Assembly (NCBI GenBank): GCA_001689415.1
Contig: LUJM01000022.1
Coordinates: 1-59,891, forward strand
Direction of reading: 5' to 3'
From: Bacteroidales bacterium M2
Lineage (GTDB): Bacteria; Bacteroidota; Bacteroidia; Bacteroidales; Muribaculaceae
DNA length: 59,891 bases
In this document: positions 14,799-24,113 of the stretch, in pieces
Layout: the number at the start of each line of letters is the position of its first letter
Position numbering within the stretch: position 1 is the stretch's first letter
The notes under the pieces: model-generated
Told to the model about the DNA's origin: nothing
What the model saw: only the letters and a program-made list of their open reading frames with translations
Databases searched by the model: none
Made by a program: the position numbers and the translations under genes

Positions 14799-14865
14799 AA
14801 TGTGTTTTACAGTTTTAGATTTCGCACTTGCGAAAAGTGATTTGAATGATTACATGTTGGTAACA

Positions 14866-14910
14866 CAAAAATAAACAAAAAGTTCATGAAGTAGTGAATT
14901 TTTATGAACT
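14866..14910 (-). promoter_or_regulatory. Likely promoter/operator of the small outer-membrane protein
   Basis: On the minus strand TATTTTTG (14866-14873) matches TAnnTTTG, but no TTG sits at the proper distance. Where the -33 box should be there is an inverted repeat, AGTTCAT (14881-14887) with ATGAACT (14904-14910), which may be an activator site. Confidence 0.35.
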
Positions 14911-14929
14911 AAAGTGCTAAAAAAGTTGA

Positions 14930-14973
14930 TATAAATCACTCACAGCTAATTTTTGCGAGTTGCCTACAAGCCC
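14930..14973 (+). repeat. Dispersed intergenic repeat, copy A
   Basis: Shares the core AAATCACT...CTAATTTTTGCGAGTT with copies at 30301-30350 and, reversed, 35908-35955. It lies in the 544-base gap 14799-15342, which also holds the promoter of the outer-membrane gene, the btuB promoter and the cobalamin riboswitch. Confidence 0.75.
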
Positions 14974-15051
14974 TTGGCTGACAGTATGTAACTGAAATAT
15001 AGAGGATTCTTTGAGATATTCAGGTACTATGTGAGGTGTCCGGACTTTTAT

Positions 15052-15082
15052 TTGCGCTTGTGGAAAAATATTGTTAATTTTG
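15052..15082 (+). promoter_or_regulatory. Promoter of the cobalamin-riboswitch transcript
   Basis: TTG 15052-15054 (within TTTG), 20 bases, TAATTTTG 15075-15082. Start of transcription near 15088, exactly at the 5' end of the riboswitch. Confidence 0.8.
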
Positions 15083-15087
15083 CCGAT

Positions 15088-15250
15088 GCAAAGGTTCTCC
15101 GCTCCAACGGAGATTAATAGGGAATTGGGTGTAACTCCCAAGCAGTCACGCTGCTGTAAGTCTCATATAAACCTGCCGGTATAATGCCACTGGGTCAAGC
15201 CCCGGGAAGGCGCCGGATAGGCGGGACAAGCCAGAAGACCTGCCTTTGAC
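15088..15250 (+). ncRNA. Cobalamin (B12) riboswitch
   Basis: The conserved B12 box AAGCCAGAAGACCTGCC is present at 15228-15244, preceded by the expected core parts: AAGGTT near 15091, AATAGGGAA near 15116, a GGGT...ACTCCC arm, and GCCACTGGG...CCCGGGAAGG with GGATAGG. Order and length fit an AdoCbl/cobalamin riboswitch. It lies ~95 bases before the ATG of a BtuB-like receptor, so bound cobalamin should switch the receptor off. Confidence 0.95.
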
Positions 15251-15342
15251 GGTTTACCGACTATGAGCTTGCGTGTACAGGCCGGTGTCTGACAAGGCTT
15301 CTCATGCGAGGAAACCGCTGATTTTCTATCTGCGATTGACCG

Positions 15343-17343
15343 ATGAGAATTAAGTTTTTAGCAATAGTTTTACTGTCGTTGACCGGCGCATTTTCGTCGG
15401 GCGCAGTCCCTGTAGACGATGCGCCCGAAGATACTGTGCACCTGCACAATGTGACGGTGACTACGCAGAGCTACCGCGACCTGATACCGGCGCAGACGCT
15501 TTCGGGTCGCGAACTCGAAACTTTGCGCAGTCATAGTGTTGCCGACGGCTTGCGCTATTTCTCGGGATTGCAGATCAAAGACTACGGCGGCGTAGGCGGT
15601 ATAAAGACCGTGAATATCCGCTCTATGGGTACTAACCATATGGGTGTTTACTACAATGGCATAGAGCTTGGCAATGCCCAGAACGGCCAGGTAGACCTGG
15701 GAAAGTATTCGCTGCAGAATATAGAGTCGGTAGACATGTACAACGGTCAGCGAAGCGATATCTTCCAGACGGCACGTGAATTTGGTTCGGCAGGCTCGAT
15801 TTACCTCAATTCACGTACACCTAAATTTAAACAGGGCAGTAAACTCAATCTCGAAGCCGGATTCCGTACGGGTTCATTCGACCTTATCAATCCCTTCGTG
15901 CTTTTTGAATACAGCTTGGCACCCAATACATCGCTGAGTATCAACTCGGAATGGGTGAAATCATCGGGCAAGTATAAATTTCGATATCGCCGAACAACAC
16001 CGTCGGGCGATCTTGCCTACGATACCACCGCCACTCGTCAGAACGGCGATATCAATGCTTTGCGCGTAGAGGCCGGGCTCAACGGTAAAATCAATGGCGG
16101 ACGCTGGCGGGTAAACCTCTACCACTATAATTCCGAACGCGGAGTGCCCGGAGCGATTGTCAATAATGTGTGGCGTCGTGGCGAAAGACTGTGGGACCGC
16201 AATACCTTTGTGCAGACCTCTTTGCGCAAAAACGTGACACGTCTATGGAGCTTCAGGCTCGCCGCGAAATACGCCTACGACTATACCCGCTATGTCAATA
16301 ATGACGAAAAACAGATTAAGGTAGACAACACATATCGCCAGCAGGAGGTTTTCTTCTCGTTCTCCAACCGTTTCGACATCTTGCCCGGCTGGCAGGCATC
16401 GGCAGCTGCAGATGTGCAGTGGAGCGGCCTGTCGGACTATATAAGTGTGCATCGTACCACATCGTGGATGTCGGTGGCGACATCGTACAATGCCGGAGAC
16501 TGGTTCAAGGCCCAGGCTTCGCTGTTAGGCACCTTGGTTTTTGATGAAAAACGAGGCGGCGACGATGCCACGGATAAATTCCGAATGACTCCGGCGTTGT
16601 TTATCTCGGCAAAACCTCTTTCGCAGGCTAACGTTGTACTTCGCGCATTTGCCAAACAGAGCTACCGCATGCCCACATTCAACGACCTCTATTATACCGA
16701 TGTCGGCAATGCCTATCTGAAACCCGAAATGGCCTCGCAGTATAATATCGGCCTCACCTATGATGTCGCCCCTACGGCGCCGTGGTTTGCCTATTTCAAG
16801 GTAAGTGCCGATGCGTATTACAATTACGTGAAAGATAAAATCATTGCCTACCCCAAGGGGCAGCAGTTCCGCTGGACTATGCTCAACCTCGGCAAGGTCG
16901 ATATCCGTGGCATCGATGCAAGCGTAATGGCTACGTTCGTGTTGCCAAGAAGGATAGGTCTCACTGTAAAAGGACAATATACATATCAGAAGGCAATCGA
17001 TGTAACCAATCCGTCGGACAGTTATTACCGTCATCAGATACCTTATATTCCATGGCACAGTGCATCGGCTATAGCCATGCTCGATTGGCGTGGCTGGGGG
17101 CTGAACTACAGCTTTATATATACCGGCGAGCGCTATAACCAGCAGGAGAATATAAGATATAACTATGCCAAGCCCTGGTATACGAGCGACGTGTCGCTGC
17201 TTAAAACCTTTACTATTGGCAAAAAGTGGCAACTTTCGGTATGTGCGGAGATAAACAATATCTTCTCGCAGGACTATGATGTCATTCTCAATTATCCAAT
17301 GCCAAAGAGAAACTATAAACTCACGGTCAGCCTTAAAATCTGA
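15343..17343 (+). CDS. btuB: BtuB-like TonB-dependent outer-membrane receptor
   Basis: A 666-residue TonB-dependent receptor. A signal peptide (residues 1-20) is followed by a TonB-box region (DTVHLHNVTVTTQ), plug domain (~45-150, with SVADGLRYFSGLQIKDYGG and VNIRSMGTNHMGVYYNGI) and a beta-barrel ending YKLTVSLKI. Cobalamin riboswitch control makes import of B12 or related corrinoids by far the likeliest role. Bacteroidales usually encode several such receptors with BtuC/D/F and surface BtuG; none of those partners is beside this copy. A strong terminator follows at 17374. Confidence 0.9.
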   Translation: MRIKFLAIVLLSLTGAFSSGAVPVDDAPEDTVHLHNVTVTTQSYRDLIPAQTLSGRELETLRSHSVADGLRYFSGLQIKDYGGVGGIKTVNIRSMGTNHMGVYYNGIELGNAQNGQVDLGKYSLQNIESVDMYNGQRSDIFQTAREFGSAGSIYLNSRTPKFKQGSKLNLEAGFRTGSFDLINPFVLFEYSLAPNTSLSINSEWVKSSGKYKFRYRRTTPSGDLAYDTTATRQNGDINALRVEAGLNGKINGGRWRVNLYHYNSERGVPGAIVNNVWRRGERLWDRNTFVQTSLRKNVTRLWSFRLAAKYAYDYTRYVNNDEKQIKVDNTYRQQEVFFSFSNRFDILPGWQASAAADVQWSGLSDYISVHRTTSWMSVATSYNAGDWFKAQASLLGTLVFDEKRGGDDATDKFRMTPALFISAKPLSQANVVLRAFAKQSYRMPTFNDLYYTDVGNAYLKPEMASQYNIGLTYDVAPTAPWFAYFKVSADAYYNYVKDKIIAYPKGQQFRWTMLNLGKVDIRGIDASVMATFVLPRRIGLTVKGQYTYQKAIDVTNPSDSYYRHQIPYIPWHSASAIAMLDWRGWGLNYSFIYTGERYNQQENIRYNYAKPWYTSDVSLLKTFTIGKKWQLSVCAEINNIFSQDYDVILNYPMPKRNYKLTVSLKI

Positions 17344-17373
17344 TTGTACTTAATAAAAATATTTTCTGCCCCC

Positions 17374-17423
17374 GCTTCTGTCGTACACTGCAGGTTTCTG
17401 TAGTGTCGACCGAAGCTTTTTTT
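17374..17423 (+). terminator. Terminator after btuB
   Basis: A long interrupted stem: GCTTC...ACACTGCAG (17374-17393) with CTGTAGTGT...GAAGC (17398-17416), GTTT loop, followed by seven T. Confidence 0.88.
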
Positions 17424-17489
17424 ATCAAATACATATTGATACCGTGCCTCCATTGCGTGCAACCATGTATCTGACGCTTCATTATAATT

Positions 17490-17519
17490 TTGCCAATTGA
17501 CAGATAATGATTAATTTTG
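17490..17519 (+). promoter_or_regulatory. Promoter of the 17547-24032 gene run
   Basis: TTG 17490-17492, 19 bases, TAATTTTG 17512-17519. A second TAATTTTG at 17485-17492 lacks a TTG at the right distance. Start near 17526, ~20 bases before the ATG. Confidence 0.75.
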
Positions 17520-17546
17520 TAAATTGAAACGTAAAATAATAGAAAC

Positions 17547-18479
17547 ATGAGCGCAGAAGCACCAAAAGGCGGCTCTCGCCGCAATCTTTTCATCATATTG
17601 GGCACTGTATTGGCCGCAGTCGTGGTCGGTGCCTTGGTATTTACCACAGTCAGGGCTACCCGCCAGGCCGAGGCTGCCAGAGCTGAGCTCGAGCAGCAAC
17701 AGCTCGATATGGCCCAGGCCGATCTCGAACGTGAGTATAAGGACCTTAACGACGAGTTCGCGCAGTTCGAAAATTCGCGTAAGTATATCACTGATGATTC
17801 TGTAAAGCGCGAACTCAACGATAAATACGAGGCCGCCAGGATACAGGTCGAGAAATTGCAGCAGGAGCTCAACAATCAAAAGCACAAAAGTGCCGCAGAG
17901 ATAGCCAAGCTTCGCAGCGAGATTGACACCCTGAGAGCGCTATTGCGTCATTATGTAGAAGAGATTGACCGCCTCAACAAAGAAAACCAGGAACTGAGGT
18001 CGGAAAACCAGCAGGTAAAAGACGAAAACCGCCGTCTTTCGAATCAGGTTTCAGAGACTACGCGCCGCAACGAGGCTCTTAGCGAGAGGATGACACTTGC
18101 CGAAAAACTCAATGTGACAGGCCTTAGCTTGACGGCGTTGAACAAGAAAGGCAAGCGAGAGAAAAAAGTGACAAAGGCCGTACAGCTAATGGCTACTTTT
18201 ACCATTCCACAGAACAACTCGACACCCGTAGGTGAAAAGACTATTTATATGCGCATTATCTCACCCTCGGGCCAACTTCTGGGCCCCGGCGGCACATTCC
18301 CCTTCGAGGGTGGTAATGTAGAGTATACCTCGCGCAAGATTATCGAATATGCCGGAGAGGAAATCGGTGGTGTGACAATATATTGGGATGTAAACACCCC
18401 GCTTATCGCCGGAGACTACACCGTAGAGCTTTTTGCCGACAATTTCAGATTGGTTTCGCGTCAGTTTAATCTTAAGTAA
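17547..18479 (+). CDS. Membrane-anchored coiled-coil protein, unknown
   Basis: A 310-residue protein: short basic N-terminus, one membrane helix (residues ~14-34, LFIILGTVLAAVVVGALVF), a long coiled coil (~40-190, heptads rich in Glu, Lys, Arg, Leu) and a C-terminal beta-rich domain (~205-310) with ISPSGQLLGPGGTFPFEGG and DYTVELFADN. Orientation suggests that coiled coil and beta domain are outside the cytoplasm. The layout is met in Bacteroidetes hypothetical proteins; function not known. Its TAA overlaps the ATG of the MgtC-like gene by one base, so the two are coupled. Confidence 0.75.
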   Translation: MSAEAPKGGSRRNLFIILGTVLAAVVVGALVFTTVRATRQAEAARAELEQQQLDMAQADLEREYKDLNDEFAQFENSRKYITDDSVKRELNDKYEAARIQVEKLQQELNNQKHKSAAEIAKLRSEIDTLRALLRHYVEEIDRLNKENQELRSENQQVKDENRRLSNQVSETTRRNEALSERMTLAEKLNVTGLSLTALNKKGKREKKVTKAVQLMATFTIPQNNSTPVGEKTIYMRIISPSGQLLGPGGTFPFEGGNVEYTSRKIIEYAGEEIGGVTIYWDVNTPLIAGDYTVELFADNFRLVSRQFNLK

Positions 18480-19201
18480 TGACCATATTCCAGTACATCT
18501 ACGACAGCATAAACGCTATCGAAATCAATACCGTAGGCTCGATATTCAAGCTGGTATTGAGCATGTTGCTCGGTGCGGTTGTGGGCTATGAGCGCAAGCG
18601 CAAGGGCCAGCCTGCCGGAGTTCGCACATTCTCGCTTATCGCCATGGGCGCGACTCTGGCAATGCTGCTGTCGATTTATGTACCACAGGAATATATGGGT
18701 CTGAAAAACGGCGACCCCGGCCGTATCGCGGCACAGGTGATTACCGGTATCGGCTTCCTTGGCGCCGGAGCTATCATACAGATGAAGGGCTCGGTACGAG
18801 GCCTCACCACTGCCGCCGGTATCTGGATGGTGTCTATTATCGGTATGGCTGTCGGCGTGGGCATGTATGGGCTGTCGGTTATCGCGTGCGCTTTGATTCT
18901 ATTTATCCTTGTGCAGCTCGAGCGCATAGAGCACCGCGTGAGCCGGGGATCGGAATCTCGTATCATACGAATCAAGACTGCCGATATTCTGCATGATATA
19001 AGCGATTATAAGGAAGTGTTGCGACGCCATAAGATTCACCTTCAGAATTTTTATGTGGAGTATGATTTCGATTCAGTAGAGACGCGTCTCAATCTGATAT
19101 GCCTCTTGCGCGAGACAACCGACTATATAGAACTATTCTCACAGTTCGAAAAGCTTCATCCTACCAAATCAATATCTTTGGCTAATCAGCTTAGCTTCTG
19201 A
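18479..19201 (+). CDS. MgtC/SapB-family inner-membrane protein
   Basis: A 240-residue protein with the MgtC signature: LLGAVVGYERKRKGQPAGVRT, GDPGRIAAQVITGIGFLGAGA and GLTTAAGIWMV, giving four or five membrane helices in residues ~20-150, then a ~90-residue cytoplasmic domain. MgtC-type proteins affect Mg2+ adaptation and, in pathogens, ATP synthase activity; the function of short housekeeping members is unclear. It overlaps the coiled-coil gene by one base and is five bases before the antiporter gene, hinting at an ion-homeostasis operon. Confidence 0.9.
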   Translation: MTIFQYIYDSINAIEINTVGSIFKLVLSMLLGAVVGYERKRKGQPAGVRTFSLIAMGATLAMLLSIYVPQEYMGLKNGDPGRIAAQVITGIGFLGAGAIIQMKGSVRGLTTAAGIWMVSIIGMAVGVGMYGLSVIACALILFILVQLERIEHRVSRGSESRIIRIKTADILHDISDYKEVLRRHKIHLQNFYVEYDFDSVETRLNLICLLRETTDYIELFSQFEKLHPTKSISLANQLSF

Positions 19202-19206
19202 ATATC

Positions 19207-21405
19207 ATGAATGTAGAAGGACTTATAACCGACCTTGCCTTTATCCTCATTCTTGGCGCACTCGTTACGGTGCTGTTCAAGTGGATCAAGCAGCCGGTTG
19301 TCTTGGGCTATATCGTGGCCGGTTTCCTTGCAAGCCCGCATTTCGAGTATCTGCCTTCTGTAACTACCGAAGCCAACATCGACTTCTGGGCCCAGATAGG
19401 TATCGTAGTACTTTTGTTTTCGCTCGGTCTTGAGTTCAGTTTCAAGAAGTTGCTCAACTCAGGCGGCTCGGCCATAGTAACTGCCCTCATTATCATCACC
19501 GGCATGATGTGTGTCGGATTCGCAATGGGGCATGTGCTGCATTTCAACAATATCAACAGCCTTTTCCTTGGCGGTATGTTGTCGATGTCGTCGACAACTA
19601 TTATCATCAAGGCATTTACCGATATGGGACTTAGGCAGCAGAAGTTTGCCTCGATAGTCCTTGCCGTGCTCATTGTAGAGGACCTCTTTGCCGTGTTGAT
19701 GATGGTATTGCTGTCGTCGATAGCGCTCAATAATACCGTAGAAGGGTCTGAATTGCTTTTCAGCGTCGGCAAATTAGTGTTCTTCCTTGTCATATGGTTC
19801 CTTGTCGGCGTGTATATGTTGCCGTCGATGCTCAACGGCATACGCCGCTTCCTCAATAGCGAGACCCTCCTTGTTGTGTCGATGGGCCTGTGTCTCGGTA
19901 TGGCAGTATTTTCGGTATACTGCGGTTTTTCGCTCGCCCTCGGCGCATTTGTAATGGGCTCTATACTGGCCGGAACATCATATGCCGAGCGTATCGAGCA
20001 TGTGGTTACGCCTGTCAAAGACCTCTTTGGCTCGGTCTTCTTCATTTCGGTGGGTATGATGGTGCAGCCCGCGATATTAGTTCAATACTGGGGCCCGATT
20101 CTGTTGCTTTCATTGGTCGTCATTACCGGCATGATAACTTTCGGTACGGCCGGTATGCTGATTACAGGCCAGAGTCTCAAGGTAGCGATACAGTCGGGTT
20201 TCTCACTTACCCAGATTGGTGAATTTGCATTTATTATCGCCACACTCGGCATGTCGCTTGGTGTGCTCGATTCAACTATTTACCCCATAGTGGTGGCGGT
20301 TTCGGTAATAACCACTTTTACGACTCCGTATTTTATCAAGCTTTCGCTCCCGGCTTACAACTATGTGGAGCGGCATTTGCCCGAGCGCCTTCACTTCCTC
20401 ATCGACAGATATCAGAAAGATGCCGACCGTAGTGATGCCGCCGGACGGCCTTGGGGTAGGGTAATTAAAAGATATCTGTGGCGTACTGTCCTTTATGCTA
20501 CTGTTTTATTGGCGATATTGATACTGTCGCTCAATTATTTCACGCCATATCTCGAAGAATTTGCCGGAGAGTGGAGCCGTATGCTATCGCTTTCGCTTAC
20601 ACTTGTCGTCATGTCGCCGTTCTTGCTGGCACTAATGCTGCCGCTTGCTCCGGTCAAAGGCGAAGAAAATGATGCCTCGGGGCGAATACCGCGACTGGTG
20701 ATGACTATATTCCGCTTCGCGATATCGCTCGGATTCGTAGTGGCCGTATTCGTCAGGATTTATTCGTCGAAAGTCGGCCTGGCCGTCGTGGTTTCTTTGC
20801 TTGTACTATTGGTGCTGTTCTTTTCCAAGCGATTACGCAAGAGTATGGCACGTATCGAGAATAAATTTATCGATAATCTCAACGAGCGCGAATTGCGTCG
20901 CAGCGGTAAGAAAAACGCTGTTGTTCACGACTTGCACCTTGCATATATGACCGTTGGCACCGACTGCGATTTTGTAGGCGAGCGGCTCATGGATTCGAAT
21001 ATCCGCCGTCGCTTCGGTGTCAATGTCGTAGGCATTCAGCGTACCACGCGGTATATACCCATACCCAATGGCCGTACGCGTATCTACCCCGGCGATGTGT
21101 TGTCGGTTATCGGTACCGACGAGCAAATAGCTGCCATGCTGCCGGTGGTCGAGGCACAGTTGCCTCCGGCCGATCAGGCTGTTGATCCTTCGCAGGTTAA
21201 ACTTACAAATATACTACTTGGCTCCGACTCTCCCCTCATAGGCAAAACACCACAGTCAACATCGCTGCGCGATACATACAATGCACTCGTAGTGGCAGTA
21301 GACCGTGGCGACGAGCATATCGACTCGCGTCCCGACCTCGTATTCCGGACCGGAGATATTGTATGGCTGTTCGGAAGACCTGCAGAAATTGCAAAACTCA
21401 AATGA
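19207..21405 (+). CDS. CPA2-family cation/proton antiporter with TrkA-C domain
   Basis: A 732-residue transporter. Residues ~1-385 form a Na+/H+ exchanger domain of about 12-13 helices (PVVLGYIVAGFLASP, LSMSSTTIIIKAF, FFISVGMM, LTQIGEFAFIIATLG). A second membrane block of about four helices lies at ~430-545, and the C-terminus (~565-732) has tandem regulatory domains of TrkA-C type (SVIGTDEQI, GDIVWLFGRP). No complete Rossmann TrkA-N domain is seen. KefB/KefC-like exchangers move K+ or Na+ against H+. The extra membrane block between exchanger and TrkA-C parts is typical of Bacteroidetes members. Confidence 0.88.
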   Translation: MNVEGLITDLAFILILGALVTVLFKWIKQPVVLGYIVAGFLASPHFEYLPSVTTEANIDFWAQIGIVVLLFSLGLEFSFKKLLNSGGSAIVTALIIITGMMCVGFAMGHVLHFNNINSLFLGGMLSMSSTTIIIKAFTDMGLRQQKFASIVLAVLIVEDLFAVLMMVLLSSIALNNTVEGSELLFSVGKLVFFLVIWFLVGVYMLPSMLNGIRRFLNSETLLVVSMGLCLGMAVFSVYCGFSLALGAFVMGSILAGTSYAERIEHVVTPVKDLFGSVFFISVGMMVQPAILVQYWGPILLLSLVVITGMITFGTAGMLITGQSLKVAIQSGFSLTQIGEFAFIIATLGMSLGVLDSTIYPIVVAVSVITTFTTPYFIKLSLPAYNYVERHLPERLHFLIDRYQKDADRSDAAGRPWGRVIKRYLWRTVLYATVLLAILILSLNYFTPYLEEFAGEWSRMLSLSLTLVVMSPFLLALMLPLAPVKGEENDASGRIPRLVMTIFRFAISLGFVVAVFVRIYSSKVGLAVVVSLLVLLVLFFSKRLRKSMARIENKFIDNLNERELRRSGKKNAVVHDLHLAYMTVGTDCDFVGERLMDSNIRRRFGVNVVGIQRTTRYIPIPNGRTRIYPGDVLSVIGTDEQIAAMLPVVEAQLPPADQAVDPSQVKLTNILLGSDSPLIGKTPQSTSLRDTYNALVVAVDRGDEHIDSRPDLVFRTGDIVWLFGRPAEIAKLK

Positions 21406-21440
21406 GCTTCAGATATTGAATAATCTAAATTATAATACAT

Positions 21441-22598
21441 ATGCGCTATGACCAACGAGGCGTGTCTGCATCAAAAGAAGATGTACACAACGCCATCAAA
21501 AACATCGACAAAGGCCTTTTCCCGGGCGCGTTCTGCAAAATTGTGCCCGACTATCTTGGCGGCGATTCCGATTGGTGCAATATCATGCATGCCGACGGTG
21601 CCGGTACTAAATCGTCGCTGGCGTATGCCTATTGGCGAGAAACCGGCGATTTGTCGGTATGGAAAGGTATCGCACAGGATGCGTTGATTATGAACATCGA
21701 CGACCTGCTGTGCGTCGGTGCAACCGACAATATACTGCTGTCGTCGACTATCGGTCGCAACAAAAGGCTTGTGCCGGGCGAGGTTATCGCGGCTATCATC
21801 AACGGCACTGAGGAACTGCTCGAAGAGCTGCGTAAATTCGGTGTCAATATATATTCTACCGGTGGCGAGACTGCCGATGTGGGCGACCTTGTTCGCACAA
21901 TTATAGTCGACAGCACCGTTACTTGCCGTATGCGCCGTGCTGATGTAATCGACAATGCCAACATTCGCCCCGGCGATGTTATTGTAGGCCTTGCAAGCTA
22001 CGGACAGGCTGCTTATGAAACCGAGTACAACGGCGGTATGGGCAGCAACGGCCTTACTTCGGCTCGTCACGATGTATTCTGCAAAGCAGTTGCCGAGAAA
22101 TTCCCCGAGACTTACGACAACGCGATACCTCAGGAACTCGTATACTGCGGCACTTGCGGACTTACCGATGCCGTAGAGGGTGCCCCGGTCAATGCAGGTA
22201 AGCTCGTGCTGTCGCCCACTCGTACTTATGCCCCGGTTATCAAGGCGATACTCAATGAGTTGCGCCCCTCGGTACACGGCATGGTTCACTGTTCCGGTGG
22301 TGCTCAGACAAAAATAATGAACTTTGTTGGCGATGTACATGTTATAAAAGACAACTTATTCGATGTGCCGCCGCTGTTCGAGCTCATACTCCGAGAATCG
22401 GGTACAGATGCACGCGAGATGTACAAGGTCTTCAATATGGGACACCGTATGGAAATATACGTTCCCGCCGAAGCAGCCCGGCGCATCATCGCTATCTCGG
22501 AGAGCATGGGAGTACCGGCCAAGATCATCGGTCGCGTCGAAGAAGCAAATGCCAAACGCCTAACCCTCGCTACACCTTACGGTACATTTGATTATTAA
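21441..22598 (+). CDS. purM: Phosphoribosylformylglycinamidine cyclo-ligase (AIR synthase)
   Basis: A 385-residue PurM-family enzyme, longer than the ~345 of E. coli. The N-terminal nucleotide-binding half has GDSDWCNIMHADGAGTKS, MNIDDLLCVGA and STGGETADVGDLV; the C-terminal half contains HCSGGAQTKIMNF and FNMGHRMEIYV. It forms aminoimidazole ribonucleotide from FGAM and ATP in purine synthesis. No other purine gene is nearby. The start MRYDQRGVSASKEDVH fits the family. Confidence 0.93.
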   Translation: MRYDQRGVSASKEDVHNAIKNIDKGLFPGAFCKIVPDYLGGDSDWCNIMHADGAGTKSSLAYAYWRETGDLSVWKGIAQDALIMNIDDLLCVGATDNILLSSTIGRNKRLVPGEVIAAIINGTEELLEELRKFGVNIYSTGGETADVGDLVRTIIVDSTVTCRMRRADVIDNANIRPGDVIVGLASYGQAAYETEYNGGMGSNGLTSARHDVFCKAVAEKFPETYDNAIPQELVYCGTCGLTDAVEGAPVNAGKLVLSPTRTYAPVIKAILNELRPSVHGMVHCSGGAQTKIMNFVGDVHVIKDNLFDVPPLFELILRESGTDAREMYKVFNMGHRMEIYVPAEAARRIIAISESMGVPAKIIGRVEEANAKRLTLATPYGTFDY

Positions 22599-22605
22599 GG
22601 TATAA

Positions 22606-22646
22606 GGGGGCGCGGCTACGGCTTATAATCCGTTAATCGTGCCCCC
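22606..22646 (+). promoter_or_regulatory. Hairpin directly before the mltF-like start codon
   Basis: GGGGGCGCG (22606-22614) pairs with CGTGCCCCC (22638-22646, one G-U); the loop has a further ACGG/CCGT stem. The ATG follows three bases later at 22650, so the usual ribosome-binding stretch is inside the stem. No T-run, so translation control is more likely than termination. Confidence 0.55.
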
Positions 22647-22649
22647 ATT

Positions 22650-24032
22650 ATGCATCTTAACCGACTTTTTACTTATGCTTCAGCAAGCCTCGGTATAGCC
22701 GCGGGGTTTGCTTTGACTGCGTGTGGAAATCACACACAACAGACTTCCGAGCATCAGTTGCCCGATACCTTGAGGGTAGTCACCCTATATAGTCCGACTT
22801 CATATTTTATCTATCGCGACCAGCCGATGGGCTATGACTATACGCTCGTAGACAGTCTGGCCAAGCAGAAAGGAATGGTACTCGACCTCAAGGTGGCAAA
22901 AAGCCTGTCGTCGGCGGTTGCCATGCTCGATTCCGGCAAGGTAGACCTTATTGCCTACGATGTGCCTATCACAGAACATTACCTCAAATATGTGGTGCCT
23001 TGCGGCCCGGAGAATTATACATCGCAGGTACTCGTACAACCCAAGGTGCAGGGCAAAGCACCCATTACAGATGTTACCGAGCTGGTTGGCCGACAGGTGT
23101 ATGTGGAGAAAGACAGCAAATACCTCCGCCGCCTTAATAACCTCAACGATGAGCTCGGCGGCGGAATCGAGATACACGAAGTCGATGCCGACTCTCTGAT
23201 TACCGAAGACCTTATCGAAATGGTCAACGACGGCAAGATACCCCTGACTGTCGTGGATAGCGATATAGCCAAACTCAACCGCACTTATTATCCGGGGCTC
23301 GATATCGATATGCCCGTAAGTTTTGCGCAAAGGGCCTCGTGGGCTGTTGCCCCTGATAAGAAATGGCTTGCCGACTCCATTGATGTGTGGTTTGCCCAGG
23401 CCTCGCCGCAGGAGACGAATGAAGAATTGCTCAAACGGTTCTTCGAGCAATCGAAATACAGCCCGACTGTACGCTTTGATTTCTCGAAAGGATATATTTC
23501 GAAATACGACGACCTTTTCAAGAAATATGCTCCCGGCATCGGCTGGGACTGGCGACTAATGGCAGCCCAGGCATATCAGGAAAGCAAATTCAAACCAAAC
23601 GCCCGTTCGTGGGTTGGTGCCCGAGGTCTCATGCAGATTATGCCGGCTACGGCTCGGGGATACCGCACAAAGGTGTCGCAGCTCAATAATCCTGAAACGA
23701 GTGTCAAAGTTGCCACCCAATTGCTCGATGACCTCGACGGTTACCTGCTCAAATATGTGCCCGACGATAAAGAGCGCCTCAAATTTGTGATTGCAGCTTA
23801 CAACGTAGGTATCGCCCATGTATATGATGCGATAGCTCTGGCAAAGAAATACGGCATGAACCCACAAGTATGGGACGGCAATGTGAGCAAGGCGATACTT
23901 ATGAAGATGAATCCCAAGTATTACAACGACCCGGTTGTGAAATACGGGTACTGTCGTGGTACTGAGACTGTTAATTATGTAAAAAACATCACGGATTTCT
24001 ACGAACACGCCCGACGCGAAATTTCTGCCTGA
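22650..24032 (+). CDS. mltF: MltF-like lytic transglycosylase lipoprotein
   Basis: A 460-residue protein. The signal sequence ends in a lipobox (LTAC, cysteine 25), which fixes the start. Residues ~40-270 form a periplasmic solute-binding (SBP_bac_3-like) domain, starting TLRVVTLYSPTSYFIYRDQ; residues ~290-455 are an SLT lytic transglycosylase domain with catalytic E311 (AYQESKF) and GARGLMQIMPATARGY and AYNVG motifs. MltF-type enzymes cleave peptidoglycan to anhydro-muropeptides, with the binding domain sensing muropeptides. It probably sits on the inner leaflet of the outer membrane. Confidence 0.92.
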   Translation: MHLNRLFTYASASLGIAAGFALTACGNHTQQTSEHQLPDTLRVVTLYSPTSYFIYRDQPMGYDYTLVDSLAKQKGMVLDLKVAKSLSSAVAMLDSGKVDLIAYDVPITEHYLKYVVPCGPENYTSQVLVQPKVQGKAPITDVTELVGRQVYVEKDSKYLRRLNNLNDELGGGIEIHEVDADSLITEDLIEMVNDGKIPLTVVDSDIAKLNRTYYPGLDIDMPVSFAQRASWAVAPDKKWLADSIDVWFAQASPQETNEELLKRFFEQSKYSPTVRFDFSKGYISKYDDLFKKYAPGIGWDWRLMAAQAYQESKFKPNARSWVGARGLMQIMPATARGYRTKVSQLNNPETSVKVATQLLDDLDGYLLKYVPDDKERLKFVIAAYNVGIAHVYDAIALAKKYGMNPQVWDGNVSKAILMKMNPKYYNDPVVKYGYCRGTETVNYVKNITDFYEHARREISA

Positions 24033-24113
24033 TTTTTTTGAGTCGTTTTTGTGAAATTTCTAAACATTAATCATTAACTTTGCGAAAGAACATAACAAAT
24101 AATACTGACTAAT

